Assembly: GCA_023459495.1 (NCBI GenBank)
Contig: JAEWTL010000077.1
Span: 62,001 to 126,000, forward strand
Source: Bacillota bacterium
GTDB lineage: Bacteria > Bacillota > Clostridia > Christensenellales > SZUA-584
Reading direction: 5' to 3'
Length of the DNA: 64,000 nucleotides
Shown: positions 34,178-42,030 of the stretch, piece after piece
How the letters are laid out: every line of letters starts with the position of its first letter
How positions within the stretch are numbered: position 1 is the first letter of the stretch
Notes under the pieces: generated by a model
Database searches by the model: none
What the model was told of the DNA's origin: nothing
The model's input: only the letters and a program-made list of their open reading frames with translations
Made by a program: the position numbers and the translations under genes

Positions 34178-34921
34178 ATGCTGAAAGCTTTACTGTTTAA
34201 TATCCAAAAGTTCAGCCTGCACGACGGATACGGTATCCGCACCACGCTGTTTTTCAAAGGCTGCAATTTAAAATGCGGCTGGTGCTCCAACCCGGAGTCC
34301 CAATCCGTTCTGGCGGAGGGTGGCGGGCGCTGGTATACGTTGGACGAGGTCATGGAAGCGGTGCTTAAAGACAAGCCGTTCTACGACAAGAGCGGCGGCG
34401 GCGTGACGCTTTCGGGCGGAGAGCCGCTGATTCAGGCAGAATTTGTTTCCGCACTATGCGACCGACTGCATGAGGCTGGTGTCACCGTGGGCCTTGAGAC
34501 AGCTGCGAATGTTTCCGAGAAGGTTTTCTCCGATATTATAAATAAGTGCGATTTTGCACAGATCGATATCAAGCACTGGGATGAGGGAAAGCACCGTCAG
34601 GGCACCTGCGTCGGCAATGGCCTGATCCTGCACAACATCCGATACGCGCTTTCGCTCGATAAGCCGATCATCCTGCGCATCCCCGTCATACCGGGCTACA
34701 ACGACTCCGCGGATGACGCCCGCGAATTTGCCCGCGTTCTTCTCGATCTTGGTGCAAAGCAGGTACAGTTGCTGCCGTTCCATCAACTGGGTGAAAAGAA
34801 ATACAAAAATCTGAACATGCCTTACGCATATTTGGGCGTTGCTCAGCTTCACGACGAAGACTTGAACGGTTTTAAAGATATTTTAACCTCCGCCGGACTT
34901 TCGGTACAGATCGGCGGATAA
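34178..34921 (+). CDS. Glycyl-radical enzyme activase, short form
   Basis: Radical-SAM activase of 247 aa. The cluster motif C29-x3-C33-x2-C36 lies in KGCNLKCGWC. The SAM-binding motif is LSGGEPL. Unlike the activase at 18-19 kb it has no ferredoxin insert, and its size is that of PflA. GGAAGGAGGG lies before the ATG. It is divergent from the GRE at 30.7-33.1 kb, its likely partner, and co-directional with the cupin isomerase 26 nt downstream. Confidence 0.9.
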   Translation: MLKALLFNIQKFSLHDGYGIRTTLFFKGCNLKCGWCSNPESQSVLAEGGGRWYTLDEVMEAVLKDKPFYDKSGGGVTLSGGEPLIQAEFVSALCDRLHEAGVTVGLETAANVSEKVFSDIINKCDFAQIDIKHWDEGKHRQGTCVGNGLILHNIRYALSLDKPIILRIPVIPGYNDSADDAREFARVLLDLGAKQVQLLPFHQLGEKKYKNLNMPYAYLGVAQLHDEDLNGFKDILTSAGLSVQIGG

Positions 34922-34947
34922 AACATCAGAAAGGCAGTTTTACCACC

Positions 34948-35493
34948 ATGATTAAAAGGGATGACTACAACAGGTTCCAGGCAAAAGCGACAGAAATGTT
35001 GAATGAGGCCGGTATCGCGATTACGACAGATGAAAAGAAGAATATCGAGATCGTGGATTTCGGGCAAAGCCGGTTTGAAGAGATCGGCCTCGCGATGCTG
35101 GTATACTTCAATACCACAAGGGTGTGCGCAAGAGAGCTGATCATGTTTCCAAATCAGACAATTGCTCAGCAAATCCACCCCGATGTAGACGGCGAGATCG
35201 GCAAGGAAGAAACTTTTCGCTGCAGACAGGGTAAAGTGTATGTTTATGTGCCGGGAGAGCCAACCGAAAATCCAAAATGCAAGCCGCCAGAGGGCCGGGA
35301 AGCGTACTATGATTGCCGGCATGAAATCGCATTGAATCCCTGCGATCAATATACAATGCTGCCCAACACGCCGCATTGGCTGCAGGCAGGCCCGGAGGGC
35401 GCTGTAATATCCGAGTTCTCTACGTCCAGCAAGGATGAAACGGATCTTTTTACAGACCCGCAGGTTAAGCGCTATACAGAAATCATCGACTGA
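34948..35493 (+). CDS. D-lyxose isomerase-like cupin protein
   Basis: A 181-residue cupin related to the YdaE-type D-lyxose ketol-isomerases. Matching features are the VYFNTTRVCARELIMFPNQT strand pair, the DGEIGKEETFRCRQGKVYVY core and PNTPHWLQAG near the C-terminus. In the family as I recall it, the first strand has His-x-His; here it is Q75-I-H77, so one metal ligand may be changed, while the Glu of EETF and the later His are present. The upstream activase and divergent GRE/ROK genes suggest a pathway that isomerises an aldose before or after a radical dehydration step. The RBS is weak (AAAGG). Confidence 0.75.
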   Translation: MIKRDDYNRFQAKATEMLNEAGIAITTDEKKNIEIVDFGQSRFEEIGLAMLVYFNTTRVCARELIMFPNQTIAQQIHPDVDGEIGKEETFRCRQGKVYVYVPGEPTENPKCKPPEGREAYYDCRHEIALNPCDQYTMLPNTPHWLQAGPEGAVISEFSTSSKDETDLFTDPQVKRYTEIID

Positions 35494-35539
35494 TTTTCAG
35501 CGTTTGCTGCAGGTCTGCCGAATTCTATTGGTAAAGGTT

Positions 35540-36643
35540 TTATCGAAAAGGTTTTACGAAAACCGGGGTCGGAGCGTATGCTTCCGACTCTTTTTTCAGT
35601 CTGCCCGTTTCTCTGTCGAGAGAGAACACCGCTATATTGTCGGTGTCCTGATTTGCGCACAGCAGAAAACCGCCGCTCAGATCCAGTGAAAAGCTTCTCG
35701 GCGTACGCCCGCCGCACGGCTGATAATCAACCGACGACAGCAGCCCTGAGGCCTGATCGATACGGTAGATGGCGATGCTGTCCATTCCCCGGTTGGATGC
35801 ATACAGGAACTTTCCGTCCGGCGTGATATGGATATCCGCGCAGGAGTTGTTCCCGTGTTCTGCGCCTTTGGGAACCGAGGGAATTTTCTGAATCTCAGTG
35901 AGCTTACCCGTATCCCCGTCAAACGCGGCCACGGATACGGCGGAGTCCATCTCATTGGTGATATAGCAATAACGCCCGTCGACCCCAAAATCAATGTGCC
36001 TTGGCCCCGCGCCTGCGTCTGCAATGAATTCTGCGCCCTCGTCAATCAACGGCAACCCGGTATCACTGTACCGGTACGTCCTTACACGGTCGGTGCCGAG
36101 GTCGCAGATCAGCACGAACCTGCCATCCCTTGAAAACGTAGCTGAATGGGCATGCGGACCTTCCTGCCGGTTAGGATTGATTCCCTTCCCTTCATACTGC
36201 AGGAACTGCTCCTGAAGGCCTAAACCGCCACCCTCCAGAACCGGATATACGCTGACGCTTCCGCTCATATAGTTGCATACGATCAGGTGCCTGCCATCCG
36301 GGCTCAGCGCCGCGTGGCACGGGTCGGTGCCGCCCGATGCGAGCTTATTGATCAGCACAAGGGTTCCGTCTTCGCGGATATGAAATGCGCTGACCGCCCC
36401 CGTGGCTTCACCGTCATATTCCTTGAGCTCGTTCACCGCGTACAGCGTTGCGGCTTCTGCGTTTATGGCAAGGAAGGACGGGTTATCGATGTTCTCGGTC
36501 ACGTTGACCGGCTTTAACTGCGCGCTATCCGGGTCAAACTCATAGAGGTATATCCCCTTGCCCTTGCCTTCCAATATCTCACCTGTGCCGAACTTGATCG
36601 GCAGGCTGTACGTTCCGACGTAAACATACTGCTTTTTCCCCAT
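35540..36643 (-). CDS. Beta-propeller lactonase family protein (YkgB/6-phosphogluconolactonase-like)
   Basis: A 367-residue seven-bladed propeller protein of the lactonase family (6-phosphogluconolactonase type). Repeats of the form DGRxxxxCN/T are visible throughout: SPDGRHLIVCNY, SRDGRFVLICDL, GVDGRYCYITNE, TPDGKFLYASNR. GPHAHSATF and the following Arg region form the usual active-site blade. It has no signal peptide, so it is cytoplasmic. AGGAGAG precedes the ATG. It is the last gene of a LacI-headed group with a GH4 glycosidase and an M24-like protein; a sugar-acid lactone released or oxidised there is the likely substrate. Confidence 0.82.
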   Translation of the reverse strand: MGKKQYVYVGTYSLPIKFGTGEILEGKGKGIYLYEFDPDSAQLKPVNVTENIDNPSFLAINAEAATLYAVNELKEYDGEATGAVSAFHIREDGTLVLINKLASGGTDPCHAALSPDGRHLIVCNYMSGSVSVYPVLEGGGLGLQEQFLQYEGKGINPNRQEGPHAHSATFSRDGRFVLICDLGTDRVRTYRYSDTGLPLIDEGAEFIADAGAGPRHIDFGVDGRYCYITNEMDSAVSVAAFDGDTGKLTEIQKIPSVPKGAEHGNNSCADIHITPDGKFLYASNRGMDSIAIYRIDQASGLLSSVDYQPCGGRTPRSFSLDLSGGFLLCANQDTDNIAVFSLDRETGRLKKESEAYAPTPVFVKPFR

Positions 36644-36673
36644 CTGTCTCTCCTGAACTGTTTTTGTTCTTAC

Positions 36674-37768
36674 CTATCGAATCAGCAGGTCCGGCCGCTT
36701 TAACCTCATGCCGTTTTTCGCTATGATCTCCACCATCGGCCAATTGTGCGAGTCGGTCAGCACCTCAAATCCACTCCGATTAACCAGTATGGTATCCTCG
36801 GATTTGGTGCCGGTGATGGACGGATTCCAGGTATAGGCCTGATGGTCGTAAACCTGTTCGCTGCAATCCGGCGTGGCGAGAAAATCCCGCGTGGCATATC
36901 CCGCCGGTCCTCCCTGATGCAGTAGCTTCCATTCGTCCCTGTATCCGGCTTCCTCGTATTCGCGCGTCAGCACCCCAAAGATGTCCCGGATACCGCGGCC
37001 CGGAACCGTATTGGTAATGACCTCGGCATCAATCTTCCTTACCAGCTCAAACTTCCGCATGATCTCCTCCGGCGGGTTTCCGAAATGCACGAAGCGCGTC
37101 AGGTTGGCAATCAGGCCGTATTTGCGTCCGCACAGCACCACCATCGCATACTTATCGATCTTTTTAGCTGTATCAATGGGATGGCGATATTTGAAGATCC
37201 GTTCATCCGAGGCCACGAGTGCGACCGGCGCTTCATAGCCCAGCTTCATCACTTTATTGATCAGGCTGGCACACACCTCGTGTTCCGTATCGCCCGGGCG
37301 AAGTTCCCGGCATGTCTCCTCCACCGCGTTCGTACAGACCAGAGCGACTTCGCGGTAGCGCTCAATCTCTTCGGGCAGCAGCGAGAACCGCAGCCGCTGC
37401 AGGTCCGCATAGACATTAGCAGCGCCGGGCGCGTCCTTGTCGGCGGCAAACCGGATATCGCCCATTTTCCGGCGCGCACACTCAACGTAATCCTCTTCCC
37501 ACCAGTTGATCTCCAGCAGCTCATAGCCGAGACCAACCAGTTCCTCCTCCATCGCACGGTATTTCTCCACCTGATTGGCGATACAGTATTTGCGGTCAGC
37601 CGTGATGAGCAAAGCGTACATTCCGTATTCGGTGGACCGGATGATGTGGTTGTTTCGGCCGCAGGTGATCCATGAAAAGGTGTCGCGCCGGAACAGGAGA
37701 ACACCCTGATATCCGTTCGCATCCATGTAATCTCTCAGCATCTTTTCTTTGTGCTGCATCTCGTTCAT
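36674..37768 (-). CDS. M24 (creatinase/prolidase-fold) protein with altered metal site
   Basis: A 364-residue pita-bread-fold protein with an N-terminal creatinase domain (about 1-130) and a C-terminal M24 domain. Metal-dependent members have Asp, Asp, His, Glu, Glu. Here the first strand reads VVLCGRKYGLIANLTRF, so both Asp positions are changed; His (LHQGGPAGY) and a late Glu (GTKSEDTIL) remain. It may be a metal-free hydrolase like creatinase, or a binding protein, rather than an aminopeptidase. AGAGGG precedes the ATG. Its neighbours are a GH4 glycosidase and a lactonase. Confidence 0.72.
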   Translation of the reverse strand: MNEMQHKEKMLRDYMDANGYQGVLLFRRDTFSWITCGRNNHIIRSTEYGMYALLITADRKYCIANQVEKYRAMEEELVGLGYELLEINWWEEDYVECARRKMGDIRFAADKDAPGAANVYADLQRLRFSLLPEEIERYREVALVCTNAVEETCRELRPGDTEHEVCASLINKVMKLGYEAPVALVASDERIFKYRHPIDTAKKIDKYAMVVLCGRKYGLIANLTRFVHFGNPPEEIMRKFELVRKIDAEVITNTVPGRGIRDIFGVLTREYEEAGYRDEWKLLHQGGPAGYATRDFLATPDCSEQVYDHQAYTWNPSITGTKSEDTILVNRSGFEVLTDSHNWPMVEIIAKNGMRLKRPDLLIR

Positions 37769-37784
37769 TGTTAAAGCCCTCTTG

Positions 37785-39056
37785 TCATTTCAAATATCCC
37801 AGATACGGCTGCTGATATTCCAGCATCATGCCGAGCAGCTTTTCCGCTTTGCACAAGCTGTTGACGACGGGCTCAGCCAGCAGCGCGTGCAGCGCAAGCT
37901 CCTTAGAGCCAGAAATCGCCGCGTCAGCGGTCAGGTCCAGCACGCCCACCCGGTTTCTGAGCAGCCCCGCAAAGCCTTTGGGCATATCCACCGCAATGCC
38001 ATGGATGCCCCTCGCGTCCACGATGGCCGGAACCTCCACCACCATATGCTCCGGCAGGCAGGAGATCAGGCCGTCATTGCGGATATTCACCGCAAGCTCC
38101 TCATGGCCCGAGTCCGCGACGATACCTTCGATGATGGGCACAACCCGCCAATACTCGGACGGCAGTGTACCCACCTTGAGCCGCCGACGTTTATCGATCG
38201 GCTTCGTGCACGCGAACATATATTGGTTGTAGAAATCAATGATTCCCTTATGGTCAGCCGAGCCCTGCGCCCACTGAACGTATTCGCCAAAATGGCTGTC
38301 GGTCGTATTGGGCAAATACCCGTAAACCCTGAAAAATTCTCGGAACAAGCCCCTCTCCGGCAGTTTCTCATAGTATTGCGGCGCTTTATTGCGAATGTCC
38401 GGATAGACGTCCTTGCCGGTTGAACGGTATTTCGCTTCCGTCAGAATGCTGAAATGGTTCAGCCCGCCCGCTTTGATGGCCAGCTCTGAAAACGGCACGT
38501 TCAGTATCTTTGGCAGATGCTCAATCAACGAAGATATTTCGTGGCATAACCCCACGAGCTTCAGATAGGGGAACTGCTTCAATATGGCCATAGAGATGGT
38601 GGTCATTGGATTGCTCAGGTTGATAATGAGCGCTTGCGGGCATATGTCGGCAATATCCCGGCAGATGTCCAAAATGGGCGGTATGATCCTCAGTGAATGG
38701 AATATGCCTCCCGGCCCGCCGTTTTCTCCATAGACCTGCGGGACGCCCAGCTGCTGGGGTATTCTCCAGTCCTGCTCCCACAGCTCATAGCGGTTTCCGA
38801 CTTCGATGGATATGATGCAAAAGTCCGCGTCTTTCAGTGCGTCCTTTCGGAAGGTGGTTGCATCGACATGGAAAGGCAGTTTGTTTTCTTCAATGAAGGC
38901 CTGCGTGACCGAATGCACCTTTTGCAGTGCCTCAGCGTTGATGTCATGCAATACGACCGTGCTGCCTTTAAGCGTTTGGCATTTGAAGATATCGCCCAAA
39001 GCGCCGAGGCCGAACATTGCGCTGCCCGCGCCGATCAGGACGATCCTTTTTTCCAT
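37785..39056 (-). CDS. Glycoside hydrolase family 4 (alpha-galacturonidase/alpha-glucosidase-like)
   Basis: NAD- and Mn-dependent glycosidase of 423 aa using the GH4 oxidation-elimination mechanism. The dinucleotide motif VLIGAGSAMFG is at residues 6-16. Cys171-His172 (GLCHEIS) and Asn200-His201 (GGLNHF) are the metal-site residues. The CHE pattern is seen in the alpha-galacturonidase/alpha-glucosidase subgroups and not in 6-phospho-beta-glucosidases. AAGGAG precedes the ATG. It lies directly downstream of a LacI gene, with an operator-like palindrome upstream of both, so it is probably induced with M24 and lactonase. Confidence 0.83.
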   Translation of the reverse strand: MEKRIVLIGAGSAMFGLGALGDIFKCQTLKGSTVVLHDINAEALQKVHSVTQAFIEENKLPFHVDATTFRKDALKDADFCIISIEVGNRYELWEQDWRIPQQLGVPQVYGENGGPGGIFHSLRIIPPILDICRDIADICPQALIINLSNPMTTISMAILKQFPYLKLVGLCHEISSLIEHLPKILNVPFSELAIKAGGLNHFSILTEAKYRSTGKDVYPDIRNKAPQYYEKLPERGLFREFFRVYGYLPNTTDSHFGEYVQWAQGSADHKGIIDFYNQYMFACTKPIDKRRRLKVGTLPSEYWRVVPIIEGIVADSGHEELAVNIRNDGLISCLPEHMVVEVPAIVDARGIHGIAVDMPKGFAGLLRNRVGVLDLTADAAISGSKELALHALLAEPVVNSLCKAEKLLGMMLEYQQPYLGYLK

Positions 39057-39111
39057 ACTTGTACTCCTTCACGGCTGATCTTCCGGAACTAACGTGGCTT
39101 CCAAATAACGA

Positions 39112-40107
39112 TTAAGCGTCCAACGGCCGGGCAGACTCCCGGACGACGAGCGTATGCTTCATCGTAATATGCTGGGGCGCAGATGCTTCACCTTTCATCT
39201 GATTGATCAGGATAGTCATCGCTTTGGACCCCATCTTATAGGTGGGTTGCGAAATAGTCGTAATTCCCGGATCGTAAATCTCCGCAAAGGTGACGTTGTC
39301 AAAGCCTACCACGGAAATGTCCCGAGGCACGAGCAGGCCCATACCCTTCAGCGCTTTGGTCACGCCAATAGCCTGCATGTCCGAAATCGCGAATATTGCG
39401 GTCGGCTTGTGTTCCATCAGCTTGCCGGTGCAGTTATATCCACTCTTGAAGCCGTAATCGCCGCGAATGATCAGATTGGGGTCCAGCGGAATACCGGCAT
39501 CCTCCATCGCTCTCTTATACCCCATCTCCCGCTGCAACGCGGATGAATATTGCGTATTGCACCCCACCAGCCCGATTCGTTTGTGACCGAGACCAATTAA
39601 ATAGTTGACGGCCTCATATGCGGCCTTTTCGTTGTCGATTGCCACATGGGAGAGTATTTCCGATTTCCGGTATTCAAAGCACTGCACGATGGGGTAATGT
39701 GCGCCGATCTTATCCAGTTGCGCGATATCCAATTCCTGAGACATAACGATCGCACCATCCGCCTGCTTATGCCGCAATATCTCGAGGAACTCCATCTCCT
39801 TCTGTGCGCTCGACTCCGTATTACATATCAGTATTAAATACCCGAATTTATCTGCAATATGCCGTATTCCTGTAACAGCTTTGGAGTAAAAGGGGTTGGA
39901 TATCGTGGGAAGCAGTACGAGAACGACCTTGGTTTCATTGCACCGCAATATCCTCCCACTGAGGTTGGGAATGTAGTTCAGGGCCTCGATCGCCTCCAGC
40001 ACCCTTTCCCGGGTTGCGGGTTTCACGTACGGGTTGTTGTTGATCACCCGCGAGACGGTCGCTACGGATACCTCGGCTCTTTTCGCCACTTCCTGAATCG
40101 GAGTCAT
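39112..40107 (-). CDS. LacI-family transcriptional repressor
   Basis: A 331-residue repressor: N-terminal HTH (IQEVAKRAEVSVATVSRVINNN), hinge (YIPNLSGRILR), then a type-1 periplasmic-binding-like effector domain ending in VVRESARP. The palindrome TGTAATGCATTACA lies about 35 nt upstream of its start and again upstream of the GH4 gene at 43.4 kb. Autoregulation and control of both GH4 operons are therefore likely. A one-mismatch copy also precedes the ABC-GRE operon at 28.5 kb. Confidence 0.92.
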   Translation of the reverse strand: MTPIQEVAKRAEVSVATVSRVINNNPYVKPATRERVLEAIEALNYIPNLSGRILRCNETKVVLVLLPTISNPFYSKAVTGIRHIADKFGYLILICNTESSAQKEMEFLEILRHKQADGAIVMSQELDIAQLDKIGAHYPIVQCFEYRKSEILSHVAIDNEKAAYEAVNYLIGLGHKRIGLVGCNTQYSSALQREMGYKRAMEDAGIPLDPNLIIRGDYGFKSGYNCTGKLMEHKPTAIFAISDMQAIGVTKALKGMGLLVPRDISVVGFDNVTFAEIYDPGITTISQPTYKMGSKAMTILINQMKGEASAPQHITMKHTLVVRESARPLDA

Positions 40108-40141
40108 AATGAACCTCGAACAATTTGATTAAAGATAGATT

Positions 40142-40155
40142 TGTAATGCATTACA
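40142..40155. promoter_or_regulatory. LacI operator-like perfect palindrome, copy A
   Basis: TGTAATGCATTACA, a perfect 14-bp palindrome with the central CG-type step replaced by GC, lies between the HAD gene and the LacI start. An identical copy is at 43489-43502. Confidence 0.72.
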
Positions 40156-40201
40156 GCTTATGCTAACACAATCAGGTGCAATATGCAACCACAATCAGGG
40201 T

Positions 40202-40963
40202 TTACATGTGGTCGCTCAGCATTTCCCCCACGTTGCCATATACCTTCGCGGCAGCTTCTACAACCTCGCTTAGCGAATTGTTCACCGCAAACCCATTGAA
40301 GTGACGGATCATAGACACATCGTTATGATTGTCCCCAATGGTCAGCAACCCCTCAGCGGGCCATTCTTTAATTTTAATCAAATCCAGTATGCCTGAAAGC
40401 TTGTTGATCCCCTGATAATTGATATCGACCGTCAGAGAATTCTTGTTGAAGCTCAAGTAATCTTTGAAGGCGGAAATAAGAGAGCCACAAAACCGCTCAT
40501 GCTCATCCTCCGTCGCATACCCAAGCGATAGCTGCTGCAGATTGTTTTGCTGCAGAGCCTCCTCCAGAGAGATTTTTTCAAACGGAGCTTTAATATTGTT
40601 GAAAATTGATCTCGCGTTTCTGATATATACCCGGCTCAGGCCATCCGAGCTCATTTGATAATGCGTACTTTCAAACGAGGAAGGATGGTGCAATAACGCT
40701 TTGGTCAGCGCATCGGGTATGCTGACTGATTGAAGCACATTTAGCTTTGCATCGTACAATATCGCGCCGTTGACGCAGATCAAAAAATCGAAGGGTATAT
40801 GCCAATACCCGGTCTCGTGGAGGGTCAGGCTCAAGTCCCGGCCGGTCGCAATTCCGAACACATTGCCCGCTTTTCGCCACGCCGCAATGGCATCGATGGT
40901 CTCAGGGCTTACCTTGTGTTCGATGTTCAGGGTTCCATCATAATCGCTTACTGCTACGCGCAT
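40202..40963 (-). CDS. HAD-superfamily (Cof-type) phosphatase
   Basis: A 253-residue HAD hydrolase. Motif I is SDYDGTLN (nucleophile Asp7, acid Asp9), motif II is ATGRD, and motif IV is IGDNHNDVSM. The C2B-type cap between motifs II and IV defines the Cof subfamily, which dephosphorylates sugar phosphates and cofactors. AAAGGA precedes the ATG. It follows a ROK kinase and a GH4 glycosidase, so it could recycle a sugar phosphate from that route. Confidence 0.87.
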   Translation of the reverse strand: MRVAVSDYDGTLNIEHKVSPETIDAIAAWRKAGNVFGIATGRDLSLTLHETGYWHIPFDFLICVNGAILYDAKLNVLQSVSIPDALTKALLHHPSSFESTHYQMSSDGLSRVYIRNARSIFNNIKAPFEKISLEEALQQNNLQQLSLGYATEDEHERFCGSLISAFKDYLSFNKNSLTVDINYQGINKLSGILDLIKIKEWPAEGLLTIGDNHNDVSMIRHFNGFAVNNSLSEVVEAAAKVYGNVGEMLSDHM

Positions 40964-41038
40964 TTTCGTCCTTTATCGTTGTCAAAACTTTTTAGCAGGG
41001 CAATTATACCCCGGTTCGAGACCATTGTAAATGTCGGA

Positions 41039-42004
41039 TTACTTTACAAAGAGCAGTTCCATTGCGCCGAGGATGCCGGTATCTGAACCCAGCTCGGTCT
41101 TATAAAAGTAAACCGGGTACTCTCCCTCGCTTTTGTTGTACTCGTCAAACCGCTCCCGAATCCGGCCAAACAGCTTATCCCACATGGCTAAAAGCCCGCC
41201 GCTGAATACAAAGCAGTTGATATTGAGTACCAGATATAGGTTGTAAAGCCAGACCGCCATGTACTCTGCCATCTGCTCCACCGCTTTAATGGCCATTGCA
41301 TCCCCCATCTCATACGCCCTGCTGAGATGCTCCGCGTTGATGCGGTCTACGCCGCCCGCCAGATCGGGCAGCACCGTCTGTTCACCCTCGCCAATCCACT
41401 GCTTCACATAGTTCATGATCATTTTTCCGGAGCAGAGGCTGTTCAGGCATCCGGCATTGTTGCATCCGCACTGTATTTCCGAATGGCCGGGAACGACGAG
41501 CGTATGTCCGCTCTCGCCGGCCCAACCGTAAGAGCCCCTGAACAACGAACGGTTGATGATAATGCTGGACCCGATACCTGTGCTGACCAGGCAGAATACC
41601 ATGTGATCATGGCCCCGCCCTGCGCCGTGGAGAAATTCCGCCAAAGCCCCGGTGTTGCCGTCATTATCCACGACGATACGAATGGTATTGCCCAGCTTTT
41701 TATGCAGATAGTCCCTGAGCGGGAAATGATGAATATTCGGAATGCTGGCCGTTTTGACCACGTATCCTTTATCAAAAAGTATAAACGACGGCATACCGAT
41801 GCCGATTCCTTCAACTTCTTCAAGTCTGACGCGCTGACCGTTTAAAAATGTATCGATCTCACCGCACAGCGCGTCGAAAAAATCCTCCGCCGAAAGGCTC
41901 GTGTTGGTCGGCGTCTTCATCTTTGCAACCAGCCTTTTCTCCGCGTCAAAAAGGCCATATGCAATTTTCGTGCCACCCACGTCGATACCCAGGTAATAGC
42001 TCAT
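41039..42004 (-). CDS. ROK-family sugar kinase
   Basis: A 321-residue ROK kinase. The ATP motif is LGIDVGGTKI at the N-terminus, the zinc-binding motif is CGCNNAGC, and the GESGHTLVVPG segment has the conserved His. The ATG at 42004, preceded by GGGGTGG, is chosen over an upstream in-frame start. It follows the 6-phospho-beta-glucosidase-like GH4 gene. Some ROK kinases (BglK type) phosphorylate beta-glucosides at C6, which would generate the GH4 substrate without a PTS; that is inference. Confidence 0.87.
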   Translation of the reverse strand: MSYYLGIDVGGTKIAYGLFDAEKRLVAKMKTPTNTSLSAEDFFDALCGEIDTFLNGQRVRLEEVEGIGIGMPSFILFDKGYVVKTASIPNIHHFPLRDYLHKKLGNTIRIVVDNDGNTGALAEFLHGAGRGHDHMVFCLVSTGIGSSIIINRSLFRGSYGWAGESGHTLVVPGHSEIQCGCNNAGCLNSLCSGKMIMNYVKQWIGEGEQTVLPDLAGGVDRINAEHLSRAYEMGDAMAIKAVEQMAEYMAVWLYNLYLVLNINCFVFSGGLLAMWDKLFGRIRERFDEYNKSEGEYPVYFYKTELGSDTGILGAMELLFVK

Positions 42005-42030
42005 ATCTTCCACCCCGCTGCTGTCATCCG

